This document shows positions 27,255-36,450 of a stretch of 64,000 bases of DNA, piece after piece (position 1 is the first letter of the stretch; the number at the start of each line of letters is the position of its first letter). Position numbers and translations under genes: made by a program. Below the pieces are notes generated by a model. The model worked only from the letters and a program-made list of their open reading frames with translations. It had not been told where the DNA came from and did not search any database. Source of the stretch: Undibacterium sp. 5I1. Its GTDB lineage: Bacteria > Pseudomonadota > Gammaproteobacteria > Burkholderiales > Burkholderiaceae_D. Location: the NCBI RefSeq assembly GCF_034314085.1, contig NZ_JAVIWI010000001.1:3844001-3908000 (forward strand), written 5' to 3'.

Positions 27255-30200
27255 TCATAGTCTATAGGTATGCGGAATCCATGTGCCCCATTTTGCTTCA
27301 TAAATCGCTTTGTTTCGTACAAATAATTCTTGCTTTCGCTCTTGTCCTAGTTTATTGAATGAGGCCGATAAATTATGATGAATAAACACATCATCTACAC
27401 AAACTATTCTATGTCCGGCTTGCTCAATTCGACGGCAATAATCATCATCCTCAAAAAAGCCAAGGCCAAACGCCTCATCTAATCCGCCGATTTTTTCATA
27501 AGCTTCTCGTGTAATCATGACGCAGAAAAATGCGAGGGTATGAATATCAAAAGATTCACCTAAATGCGCCAAAGTATATTCTTTTGCTTTTGCCGGCATT
27601 TCATCCAGTGAGGCATAATCAATATTAATTTTCGCTTCGTTGCCAATATTATTAGTGACAGGGCCAATGAGACCAATAGTGCTATCTTTTTTGCAATGAC
27701 GTAACAAACCTGCCGCCCAGCCCATAGTCACCACGGTGTCATTATTTAAAACCACAAGATAATCACCTTTAGCTGCTGCAAGTCCTTGATTATTAGCTTT
27801 TGAGAATCCAGTATTATCGTCGTTAAGAATAAGCTTAACGTCACCTCGGTTTTCGGCAAATTGCCTTAAATATTCTGGTGAGCCATCAGATGATGCGTTA
27901 TCAACAATAATGATTTCATAACGCACGCCAGTCGTATTTGCGTCTATGCTATTCAAGCATAGTTTTGTCAAATCTAAATTATTATATGTGACGACAACAA
28001 TACTCACTAAGGGCGGAATACTTTTTTCTAAGGCTAATTCAAACTCTTGAGCGCGATGAACCCAAGTTTGTTCACTAGCAAATTTGACTCGTTTTCTACG
28101 AACATTAGCATTAGCGGGTTCTTCTAAGGCCTTAACGCACATGTTGATAAATTCTTGAGTATCCTTTGCAAGATAAACTAATTTATCCATATCTTTTAGC
28201 TCAGGTAAATTCACACTTACAATTGGTTTGCCAGAGCACATGTACTCGTACACCTTCACCGGATTAGTTGCTAGTGTGAGGTCGATGATTTGGAATGGCA
28301 AAAGACAAACATCAAAAGAATATAAATAATATGGCAAAGTTTTATAAGATACCTCGCCTGTCATCTTTATATTGTTAAATCGGCTGAATTTTTTTGCTGC
28401 TCCACAGGTGTCATTCCCGACTAGTAAAATTAAGCAGTCGGGTAAAGCAGCCGCGAGTTTTTCTATGATTACACAATCGAACCAATCCGCTATAGCACCA
28501 AAATAGCCTATGATTTTCCTATGTTCTGGATCTTCAAACCGAGTTTCAGGTGGTTGATTAAAGTGTTCAAATTCACATGCATTACGTACGATAGAAATAT
28601 TTTTATTTTTATCTTTTGCAATGTCATACAGCCAGTCTGATGTAACAATTAAGGTATCAGACTCTCGCATAAGAGCGCGTTCAGCAGCAATGGCGTCTGG
28701 TGGCGAGTCACCAAATCCCTCATGATGATCCATGCAGTCGTAGGCCATATGACTGTTAGGTAGACTACGCGCTAGTGGTAACCAGTATGGATGTTGTACA
28801 ACAGAAATAGCATTTTTAGTAGATGCGTATATTAAAAGTTGTGCTAGTCCTTGCTGTAATTGATGTAAAAGCGCACCACTTGCATGAGATGTGTAAATGG
28901 GAGCGGCATTATTTGCATGAAAACGAATCTGGAATACATTTGGATGCTCTGGAATAGCATCAATCTTAAAGCCCGACTTTTCGTCGTTGATTAGTTCAGA
29001 ACTAACATAGAAAACTCTATGCTGACGCTTCGCAAAACCTAGTGCGAGTTGCTGTGGTCTCTGGAAGCGGAAATGCCAGTCAATTACCCCCCAAAAGAAG
29101 ACATCCTCAGGTTCAATAATAATTGAGTTTTGTGCTTTGTTCTGGTTTATCGATAACGGAACAAAATGGCTTTCCACCCGTTGCATAGAAGGAGGAGGTA
29201 ACAGTGTTACAGCCGTTTCAGTTGGTAAAGCCAAATTTCTAAAATAACCTGTCATTCCGACTTTATCAAGTGCAGACTGTACAGGGTAAGGAAGTATGCG
29301 ATAAGTATCACGTAATTTAGAGCGTAAGCCTTGAGACTGAGATTGCCCACCAATTTTTTTTATCCACCTGAGTGGTCGAGTCAAGCGCCACGAGGTAGAT
29401 GCCCACAACTCCTCTATGCGTCTGTTAGCATTCTGAAGTTGCCCACTTAAATCATTTAAATAATTAGTATTTGCAATTTGCAACTGATGCAAATTTTGAT
29501 TTTCAGCTGTCGACGATGCAAGGTCTTGAGTCAGTTTAAACGCAAGCGCAGAATAATGATCTTGCTGCTGCTGATACATATTTACTAAAGCCAGGATTTT
29601 TTCTTGGGCCGCACTTTCACAAGAGCTGATTGTATTTAATTGCCCTTTAAGCTCAGAAACAAGTCCGGCATAATGGTCTTCCTGTTGCTGATATAGAACT
29701 ACTTGCTGAGCAATTTTTTCTTGTGCAGATTTTTCTTGTAAGTTGATTGAGGCAAGATTCGAATTAAGTTGAGAAACAATCGCTGAATAATGATTTTCTT
29801 GTTGTTCATACAAAGCTACTTGCTGGGTAATTTTTTCCTGCGCAGATTCCTCTCTCAAAATCACTGCTTCAAAATCGGATTTGAGTTGCGCTATGAGCCT
29901 AGCGTAGTGGGTTTCTTGTTGCTCGTGTAAGGCTACTTGCTGAGAAAATTTTTCTTGTGCCAACTTCTCTTGAGCATGTAATTCGTCAAGCTCCTCTATG
30001 AGTTGATAAACCAATTCAGAGTATTGGTCATCTTGTTGCTCATACATATCAGCCTGCGTTGCAATTTTCTCTTGAGATAGCTTCTCTTTAATTTCAAGTG
30101 TGCCTATGTCGTGTTTAAGCTTCGCTATTAACTCAAGATGACAAGCTTCTTGCTCTTGGTATGTGCTTAATTGTTGCGCAAATTTTTCCTGAACTACTTT

Positions 30201-32591
30201 TTCCTCGGTGATTGCAGTCTCAATTTTAAGCTTGAGTTCAGCTACTAATTCTGTGAAATGGGCTTTTTGTTGTTGGCCCAAATTAGTTTGCTCGGCAACT
30301 TCTCCGACATATTGTTCTTCTTGTTGTTGAAACAGCGCAACTAACTCTGCAATTTTTGCCTGAGCCCTAATTTCTTGATCTCCTAATTTTTCTAGGTCCT
30401 GCTTAAGTTGTGTAATACGCCCAACATAATGAGTCTCCTGCTGTTGATACATTTCAACTTGGCGCGCTATTTTTTCAGCGTACTGGCTTTCCTGTTGCTG
30501 ATACAAGGCAACTAAGTGAACAATTTTTTCTTGAGCAGCCTGCTCTTGCACTCTTAGTACTTCAAGATTTTGGTTTAGGTTTGTCACAAGTGTTGCGTAA
30601 TGAGTTTCTTGCTGTTGGTTAATAGAAATAAGATGAATAATTTTTTCTTGAGAGTCTTTTTCGCTAGCAGCTAATAACTCAAGCTCGTCCTGGAGTTGCT
30701 TTACAAGACCAGCGTAATGATCTTCTTGTTGTTGGTATAAATCAACTTGATGGACAATTTTTTCTTGTGCTGCTTTTTCTTGTACGTCTAAGTTTGAAAG
30801 ATCAGATTTAAGCTGATTAACTAGCTCCGCATAGTAGTTCTCCTGCAATTGGTACAAACCAAGCTGCTGAGCAATTTTTTCTTGAGCAATTTTTTCTTGC
30901 GTAGTTCTTGTCTCTAAGTCATGCTTTAGTCTAGAAACCAGCTCAGAATAATGATTTTCTTGCTCTTGATGCAAATCTACCTGTAAAACAATTTTTTCTT
31001 GCGCTGCTTTTTCTTGAGCATCTAATGTTTCGAGATCGTGTTTAAGCTGAGATACTAATTCCGAATAGTAACTTTTCTGTTGCTGATATAAGCCCACTTG
31101 TTCTGCAAATTTTGTTTGCCCGATTTTCTCTTGTTCGTCCAATGTTGCAAGATCTAAGCTTAGTTTGGCGATTTGTTCAGAATAATAGTTTTCCTGTTGT
31201 TGATACAATTCTACTTGGTGATTAATCTTCTCAATATATTGATTTTCTTGCTGTTGATGCAATTCAAGCAGTTGAGTTATTTTTGTTTGAGTATTTTTTT
31301 CTTGAATATTGACTGATTCAAGTTCTCGTTTGAGTTGTGATACAAGATCTGAGTAATGGTTCTCTTGTTGTTGATACAGGATTACTTGTTGAGCGATTTT
31401 TTCCTGAGCGGCTTTCTCCTGCGCGCTGACGGACTCTAATTCGCGTTTCAGTTGAGTGACGATCTCAGAGTATTGATTTTCTTGTTGTTGATATAAACCT
31501 ACTTGTTGAGCGATTTTTTCCTGAGCGGCTTTTTCCTGCGCGCTGACGGACTCTAATTCGCGTGTAAGTTGAGCGACAACTTCAGAATAGTGGTCTTCTT
31601 GCTTTTTATATAAGGCTATCTGTTGAGAAATTTTTTCTTTAGCAGTTTTTTCTTCATAGTTCGCTGACTCAAGGTTGTTTTTCAGCTGAGTGACAAGCTC
31701 TGAGTAATGATTTTCTTGCTTTTGGTACAAATCAACTTGTTCTGCAATTTTGTCGAGGGCGGTCTTTGCCACGTCCTCAGTTTTAGATAAAGTGTCTTTG
31801 AGGCGTTGCAACTCCTCAAGTTGTCGAGTATTGATAGCGCGCGTTTCATCATTCAATGACTCAGCTCTTGCAACTGTCCCAGCCTCTGTACTCGCAAAAG
31901 CTTTCACAACATATTGGTAATCGTTCCCGTAAGGATTTGCATTTAGCATTGCCTGTTGTGACTGGCTAAGATCAAGCCAGTTATGACCTAATTCAGCTGA
32001 CTCAGGGAGCATATTAATCGCATGCCATTCGCTAGGTAAAAAGCCAGTAGCTAAAAGTGCTTTTTCAAAATCGTGACGCGTAAAGAAACGCAAGTGCGTC
32101 CGATCTAATAGCCCTCTTGGTTGATATGGAAACCGGCCGCTAATCAGCGAAGCCAATATCGAATTATGACCAACATTGGGAATAGAAATAATAATGAAGC
32201 CAGTAGGAGCTAAAAGCGTGCGCGCATTCTCCAGGCATTGCCATGGATTTTTTAAGTGCTCAAGCACATCAGCGGCAATAATTACGTCAAATTGTTGACC
32301 TTGAAATTTATTGAGCCAATCATTTTTATCTAAATCACCTTCAACTGCGATGTCGCATACCCTCTGCAGAGAAGCAACACATTCAGGATCAAGCTCGACT
32401 GCACTCACAAGGCAATGAGAATGTCGCTCCAGATAACGCAATATAGTTCCAGGCCCAGGCCCTAGCTCCAATACACGTTTATTTTTACCCGTTAGGCGAA
32501 CGACTTCCGCAGCCGCAGTCCGTTCATCAATATTAATGTCATAGGAATAGCGTTGCGCTACCGACATGATGTTATTTGTATTGGTCTTCAT
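27255..32591 (-). CDS. Giant methyltransferase/coiled-coil/glycosyltransferase fusion
   Basis: 1778 residues. Order of parts: (1) class I SAM methyltransferase, about 1-235, with VLELGPGPGT and IIAADVLEHLKNPW; (2) about 21 tandem coiled-coil units, residues 281-1036, mostly 39 residues each with consensus KIAQQVxLYQQQENHYSELV followed by QLKxELExxxxQEKAAQE; (3) a linker ELWASTSWRLTRPLRW often seen beside glycan enzymes; (4) a GT-B glycosyltransferase, about 1160-1510; (5) a GT2 domain, about 1526-1778, with IIIVDNASSDGS and LNNDT. The ATG overlaps the wzt stop (ATGA). By analogy with WbdD, a methyltransferase-kinase whose coiled coil sets O9a O-antigen length, it may cap and measure the exported glycan. 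That role is inference. Confidence 0.88.
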   Translation of the reverse strand: MKTNTNNIMSVAQRYSYDINIDERTAAAEVVRLTGKNKRVLELGPGPGTILRYLERHSHCLVSAVELDPECVASLQRVCDIAVEGDLDKNDWLNKFQGQQFDVIIAADVLEHLKNPWQCLENARTLLAPTGFIIISIPNVGHNSILASLISGRFPYQPRGLLDRTHLRFFTRHDFEKALLATGFLPSEWHAINMLPESAELGHNWLDLSQSQQAMLNANPYGNDYQYVVKAFASTEAGTVARAESLNDETRAINTRQLEELQRLKDTLSKTEDVAKTALDKIAEQVDLYQKQENHYSELVTQLKNNLESANYEEKTAKEKISQQIALYKKQEDHYSEVVAQLTRELESVSAQEKAAQEKIAQQVGLYQQQENQYSEIVTQLKRELESVSAQEKAAQEKIAQQVILYQQQENHYSDLVSQLKRELESVNIQEKNTQTKITQLLELHQQQENQYIEKINHQVELYQQQENYYSEQIAKLSLDLATLDEQEKIGQTKFAEQVGLYQQQKSYYSELVSQLKHDLETLDAQEKAAQEKIVLQVDLHQEQENHYSELVSRLKHDLETRTTQEKIAQEKIAQQLGLYQLQENYYAELVNQLKSDLSNLDVQEKAAQEKIVHQVDLYQQQEDHYAGLVKQLQDELELLAASEKDSQEKIIHLISINQQQETHYATLVTNLNQNLEVLRVQEQAAQEKIVHLVALYQQQESQYAEKIARQVEMYQQQETHYVGRITQLKQDLEKLGDQEIRAQAKIAELVALFQQQEEQYVGEVAEQTNLGQQQKAHFTELVAELKLKIETAITEEKVVQEKFAQQLSTYQEQEACHLELIAKLKHDIGTLEIKEKLSQEKIATQADMYEQQDDQYSELVYQLIEELDELHAQEKLAQEKFSQQVALHEQQETHYARLIAQLKSDFEAVILREESAQEKITQQVALYEQQENHYSAIVSQLNSNLASINLQEKSAQEKIAQQVVLYQQQEDHYAGLVSELKGQLNTISSCESAAQEKILALVNMYQQQQDHYSALAFKLTQDLASSTAENQNLHQLQIANTNYLNDLSGQLQNANRRIEELWASTSWRLTRPLRWIKKIGGQSQSQGLRSKLRDTYRILPYPVQSALDKVGMTGYFRNLALPTETAVTLLPPPSMQRVESHFVPLSINQNKAQNSIIIEPEDVFFWGVIDWHFRFQRPQQLALGFAKRQHRVFYVSSELINDEKSGFKIDAIPEHPNVFQIRFHANNAAPIYTSHASGALLHQLQQGLAQLLIYASTKNAISVVQHPYWLPLARSLPNSHMAYDCMDHHEGFGDSPPDAIAAERALMRESDTLIVTSDWLYDIAKDKNKNISIVRNACEFEHFNQPPETRFEDPEHRKIIGYFGAIADWFDCVIIEKLAAALPDCLILLVGNDTCGAAKKFSRFNNIKMTGEVSYKTLPYYLYSFDVCLLPFQIIDLTLATNPVKVYEYMCSGKPIVSVNLPELKDMDKLVYLAKDTQEFINMCVKALEEPANANVRRKRVKFASEQTWVHRAQEFELALEKSIPPLVSIVVVTYNNLDLTKLCLNSIDANTTGVRYEIIIVDNASSDGSPEYLRQFAENRGDVKLILNDDNTGFSKANNQGLAAAKGDYLVVLNNDTVVTMGWAAGLLRHCKKDSTIGLIGPVTNNIGNEAKINIDYASLDEMPAKAKEYTLAHLGESFDIHTLAFFCVMITREAYEKIGGLDEAFGLGFFEDDDYCRRIEQAGHRIVCVDDVFIHHNLSASFNKLGQERKQELFVRNKAIYEAKWGTWIPHTYRL
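29484..31751 (-). repeat. In-gene 117-bp tandem repeat array encoding the coiled coil
   Basis: About 21 units in frame inside the giant gene: 18 of 39 residues (117 bp) and three shortened units of about 18 residues. Two neighbouring stretches, 31384-31446 and 31501-31563, match at 62 of 63 bases exactly one 117-bp period apart, a sign of recent duplication. Such an array can gain or lose units by slippage or recombination. Confidence 0.85.
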
Positions 32592-33853
32592 TTTGGCTCA
32601 ACTAAGTTGAATTGTCCTTGGTCTGGGTATATTTCTATCATCCCACTTTGCACTGCCAGCGTAGAGCGGAAAGGGTACGCTTCGTGAACCCAATGGTGCA
32701 TCACATGATCTCGTGCTGAACCTTCGCCAGCTGCAACACTAATCATATAGTCGCCCAATGTTAAACCAGGAATGCGGAAATAAAAAGATGTTACAAGTTT
32801 TTGGCCGGCTTTTATAACAGGTAATTTCATATTGAACTGTTCAGAATTACCGCCAAATAAGACCTGACCTAAACGATCTTTAACCGAAAACCCAACCAAT
32901 GGATGTTCAATTAATCGGTTCGCCTCTACGCAGATATCTAGCTGAACGCTTGTCTCTCCGTTGATTTGCAAAACTGGCAAATTTTCATCATTTACTAAAA
33001 TACAAGACAGGATAATGACCCCACCAACGCCGAAGTCATGCTCCGATGCTGTTAAAGTATTTGTAGCAGCTTCTTGATATTTAGATATTAAAAAGTCGTT
33101 AGCATTACTTACTTTGTCTTGTCTCTTCTCATATTGATTTTTCAGATAATATTCGGTTACTGTTTTGGGGTCTCCATTGGCCAAGACTTGCCCGTGCTCT
33201 AAGAGGATGGCTCTATTACATAAACTAACCACGCTGGCGCTATCATGACTCACGAACAGGATAGTCCCTTGTTCTGAGAATTCTTTAAGGAAGCGCATGC
33301 ATTTTTGGGTAAAAAATACGTCACCCACCGCTAGCGCTTCATCAATAATTAAAATGTCAGCATCGATATTTGCGATAACTGCAAAGGCAAGCCTGACAAA
33401 CATTCCGCTAGAATATGTTTTAACTGGCTTGTCAATGAATTCGCCAATGTCTGCAAAAGCTTCTATGGCGGGCAATTTATTTTCGATTTCTTGTAGGCTT
33501 AATCCGTACAAAGCAGCATTAAGGCGTGCATTTTCCCAGCCAGTGAATTCAGGATTAAATCCAGCCCCCAGTTCAAGCAAAGCTGCTAACCGCCCATTAA
33601 CCTCAATTTGCCCGCATGACGGTGTCAGTGTCCCGCAAATAATTTGCAATAACGTGGACTTGCCAGAACCATTTTGGCCGATAACACCGACAACTTCTCC
33701 TTTTGTTATTGTGAGGTCTAGCGCCCTTAACGCCCAGAAACGGCTTTCCGCTTTTGATAGCCTTAATTGATCTAAAAATTTGCTAAATGGGCTGCCCGAT
33801 AGGGAATATGCTTTCCCAATTCCTTTGGCAGAAATCATAAGCTTAGAGGACAT
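32588..33853 (-). CDS. wzt: Polysaccharide ABC transporter ATPase with C-terminal Wzt domain
   Basis: About 421 residues from the ATG at 33853, supported by AGAGGA 9-10 bases upstream. The nucleotide-binding domain has Walker A GQNGSGKST, the signature YSSGMFVRLAFA and Walker B ILIIDEALAVGD. A beta-rich extension of about 150 residues follows (about 270-421), as in Wzt proteins of O-antigen exporters, where it recognises the chemically capped non-reducing end of the glycan. This matches the methyltransferase fused in the next gene. Overlaps wzm by 11 bases and the giant gene by 4. Confidence 0.93.
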   Translation of the reverse strand: MSSKLMISAKGIGKAYSLSGSPFSKFLDQLRLSKAESRFWALRALDLTITKGEVVGVIGQNGSGKSTLLQIICGTLTPSCGQIEVNGRLAALLELGAGFNPEFTGWENARLNAALYGLSLQEIENKLPAIEAFADIGEFIDKPVKTYSSGMFVRLAFAVIANIDADILIIDEALAVGDVFFTQKCMRFLKEFSEQGTILFVSHDSASVVSLCNRAILLEHGQVLANGDPKTVTEYYLKNQYEKRQDKVSNANDFLISKYQEAATNTLTASEHDFGVGGVIILSCILVNDENLPVLQINGETSVQLDICVEANRLIEHPLVGFSVKDRLGQVLFGGNSEQFNMKLPVIKAGQKLVTSFYFRIPGLTLGDYMISVAAGEGSARDHVMHHWVHEAYPFRSTLAVQSGMIEIYPDQGQFNLVEPK

Positions 33854-34685
33854 CAGCAAATCCTCTTCTTAAAATGTTGAAACTAAAATATCCGACATAA
33901 AACATAATTAAGGACATGCAATAAAGGACCAACCACGAGAATAAATCCGGTAATTTGTGCCAAAATAGCAAATTTCGCATGGCTTCTATTATAAATGTTA
34001 AAGGATTCATCATTAGCCATGATTGAAAAGCCTCTGGTAGTGCGCTTATGGAATAGAAAACCGGACTTAAAAACATCAACGCACTTGTTAGTGCAGGTAT
34101 AACTTGTTCGAGGTCGCGGAAATAGGCTCCGATCGAGGCTAAAAACCATGTGATTCCGGCTAGACACAACAAGTAGGGAATTAGCAACAGGGGCATAGCG
34201 AGCCAATACACTGTAATTTCAAGCGGTGAAAACAAGACAAAGCAGGCAAATACGGTGAAACTCATCAAAAAATGGAAGGCACCAACAATTACAGGAATCA
34301 TTGGCAATACCTCTAACGGAAAAACTACTCTTTTTACATAGTTAATATTGCTTAAAATAATCGTCGGAGACTTTGACAGGCATTCCGCAAGCCAATTAAA
34401 TACAATTAATCCAACATATAAAATTAAAGCAAAGCTTAATTTTTCCGACAAGGTAGTTGGTGCTGGGGCAGTTCCCCATCGTGATTTAAAAACCTCACCG
34501 AAAACGAAAGCATAGATCGCCAGCATCATTAGGGGGAGTAGGAATGACCAAATCAGACCCAGCATTGAGCCTTTGTACTTAGATGTTAAATCTCTCTTGC
34601 AGAGTTGCCCTAGTAAGACACGATGTTGCCATAAGCTAAGCCATGGAGAACTCAAGTTGTGAAAAATTGAAGCAGTAGAAATCAT
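33843..34685 (-). CDS. wzm: Polysaccharide ABC transporter permease
   Basis: 280 residues with six predicted membrane helices, ABC-2 permease family. The N-terminal LWQHRVLLGQLCKRDLTSKYKGSMLGLIWSF pattern is the classic start of Wzm/KpsM-like permeases. It forms the inner-membrane channel for the glycan with Wzt. First gene of the minus-strand export operon; promoter expected in the AT-rich region 34686-34950. Confidence 0.93.
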   Translation of the reverse strand: MISTASIFHNLSSPWLSLWQHRVLLGQLCKRDLTSKYKGSMLGLIWSFLLPLMMLAIYAFVFGEVFKSRWGTAPAPTTLSEKLSFALILYVGLIVFNWLAECLSKSPTIILSNINYVKRVVFPLEVLPMIPVIVGAFHFLMSFTVFACFVLFSPLEITVYWLAMPLLLIPYLLCLAGITWFLASIGAYFRDLEQVIPALTSALMFLSPVFYSISALPEAFQSWLMMNPLTFIIEAMRNLLFWHKLPDLFSWLVLYCMSLIMFYVGYFSFNILRRGFADVL

Positions 34686-35121
34686 CTTTTAGCTGATAAA
34701 TTAAAGTGGTGTACTAAGCATTTTTGGGTTGCTAAGTATAACCTCTTAGTCTCGGCATTCACTAGTGTTTGGTGCTGGCAATTAATTCAAGGTTTTATTA
34801 TTTGTGTGATAGCCCAAGTTCGGTTGATATTTTAACACTGTAGTCATTTTAATGTTATCAATATATTATTTTTGTATTTGTTAAATCCTTGTTAAGTTAC
34901 TGGTCTGAGTGAGCGGATGAGAATTTTATTTATATTTTAAGCAATCTCTGTAGATATATTTTTTTGTATGTAATAAAATTCGGTAAATTTTTTGCTTCAT
35001 ATTACTGTTTATTGCTCAGTTCCAATTCGTGTTGGATTTGAGTTTTTGGCGATTTGCCCGGCCATTTTCAGGGCAAATATACACCAACACTTATTGGTTA
35101 ATGTCTAGGATCAGTTTAAAC
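34686..35121. other. Divergent AT-rich region between wzm and lipoprotein gene
   Basis: 436 bases, strongly AT-rich, no supported gene. Likely holds promoters for the polysaccharide export operon (minus) and for the lipoprotein (plus). An in-frame extension of the lipoprotein up to 35029 is open but lacks signal-peptide features. Confidence 0.5.
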
Positions 35122-35550
35122 ATGAAAAACTTAAATATTGGGGCCATTACTGCGCTCGCTTTGGTAATTATTTTGGGTGGATGTTCTGATCAAAAATCAG
35201 AAAAAACGGTAACAGCTTCGCAAGCTAGTGTTCCACAGCCGTCTATGCCCTCCGTTCAAATTTTGAAGTGGGGCCCGCAAAGTACGGTTGCAGGAACCAC
35301 ATTTTCAGCGCAGCCAAATGGAAATTCTGCAATTTGGTTCGAGCAACGAGGCATTGGCAATGCGGGAATGGTAGAAGTTTGGTTTGCTGATAAGAAATTG
35401 GAAGGCATGGCAATTACGCCTGATTCTGGAGGTTCTGCTGAAGTTCCTGCAGAATTGCTTAAAACCCCAGGGAAATTTCCAGTCTATTTAATTTTAAAGC
35501 CTGAAGGTAAGCGTGTGGAGATAGGGATTTTTGAGGTCACCGCAAGTTAA
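35122..35550 (+). CDS. Small lipoprotein of unknown function
   Basis: 142 residues from the ATG at 35122 (AGGA about 10 bases upstream). Signal peptide with lipobox ILGGC, then a Ser/Gln-rich linker and a compact beta-rich domain of about 100 residues (IWFEQRGIGNAGMVEVWFADKKLEGMAIT...). I do not recognise the domain. It lies between the polysaccharide and secretion loci and appears to be transcribed alone. Confidence 0.75.
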   Translation: MKNLNIGAITALALVIILGGCSDQKSEKTVTASQASVPQPSMPSVQILKWGPQSTVAGTTFSAQPNGNSAIWFEQRGIGNAGMVEVWFADKKLEGMAITPDSGGSAEVPAELLKTPGKFPVYLILKPEGKRVEIGIFEVTAS

Positions 35551-35981
35551 TAACGCAATTTATTTAATCTAGTTGTTAAGATTAATGGGCTAGACAAACT
35601 GCAATTATTTGCCTAGGACTATTTGCAGCGAGTCTGCTCTCGACTAAGTAACTTAAAATGTCCATCTACAGATATCAATGCAAAAAATAGATACTAGTTC
35701 TACTTGCAATCAAGAAAGTAATTTTGCAGCAGTAGTTTGCTTAGCTCATATTTTACATCGATATATTTTTAATAAAGCTGTCAATATTTCCATTGACTTA
35801 AAATCTAATAGTTTGAATTAAATTGCTTATTTTTTTGCCGCTGCCTTGGCGCTGAGAAATGAAAGTGTATAAATGGAATCAATTTGAGATTATACTTAGC
35901 CCCTCATGAGTGAATTGAGGGGCTATTATCTTGCATTACAGAAAAACTATTGGGAATAAAAGTGATTAATGGATTGGTATT
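35551..35981. other. Intergenic region upstream of SoxY-like gene
   Basis: 431 bases without a supported gene. A 9-bp perfect hairpin (AGCCCCTCA / TGAGGGGCT, 35898-35924) lies 58 bases before the SoxY-like start; it is not followed by a T-run. The region probably contains the promoter of the SoxYZ-like/type II secretion operon. Confidence 0.5.
35898..35924. promoter_or_regulatory. Leader hairpin before the SoxY-like/gsp operon
   Basis: Perfect 9-bp inverted repeat with a 9-base loop in an otherwise AT-rich leader. Could be an operator, a leader mRNA structure or a weak terminator. Role not known. Confidence 0.4.
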
Positions 35982-36446
35982 ATGCTGAAGAAATTTCACA
36001 GGCGACATTTCCTGTTAAAAATTTTTTCAACTACTGTTTTTTCTTTGGAGTCGACGTCATTTGCTGCCACAACAAGGAGGTTATTTGACGCTAACTCACC
36101 TGCTGATGCTAGCAAGCTTTATGCCGAAAAAGATCCTATCGAGCCAAGTAATCAACTGTTGGTCGATACGCCAGAAATCAGCGCCGAGCCAGGAAGAATT
36201 TCGATACGCATTCGCAGTGAATTACCTGGTACAGATATGATGTTAATCATATCTCCGTCCATAGTGCCCCCAGTAATAGCTCAGTTCCTTATTCCAGTAG
36301 GAACTGAGGCTGATATTACCACTATGATTAAATTATCAGGAACGTCAAAAATCCAACTAGTAGTGCGGGCGGGAGGTAGACTGTATTCCGCACAAAAGGA
36401 AGTTAAGATTGCTATCCCTTTAAATACTAAGCTTTTGATGGAATAG
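35982..36446 (+). CDS. SoxY-like protein lacking the carrier-cysteine tail
   Basis: 154 residues. HRRHFLLK near the N terminus is a twin-arginine export motif, as in SoxY. The body follows the SoxY fold pattern: PEISAEPGRISIRIRSELPG, then PPVIAQFLIPVGTEADITTMIKL and VVRAGGRLYSAQKEVKIAI. In true SoxY the protein ends with GGCGG, whose cysteine carries the sulfur substrate. Here the end is IPLNTKLLME with no cysteine. It therefore cannot work as a canonical thiosulfate carrier. The SoxZ-like gene follows 4 bases later. Assignment rests on pattern recognition of the fold, not on a search. Confidence 0.65.
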   Translation: MLKKFHRRHFLLKIFSTTVFSLESTSFAATTRRLFDANSPADASKLYAEKDPIEPSNQLLVDTPEISAEPGRISIRIRSELPGTDMMLIISPSIVPPVIAQFLIPVGTEADITTMIKLSGTSKIQLVVRAGGRLYSAQKEVKIAIPLNTKLLME

Positions 36447-36450
36447 CTAT

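Noticed and set aside
29484..31751. Regular repeats that could suggest a CRISPR array or satellite
   Set aside because: The 117-bp period is in frame, varies mainly at codon third positions and encodes a coherent coiled coil, so it is coding.
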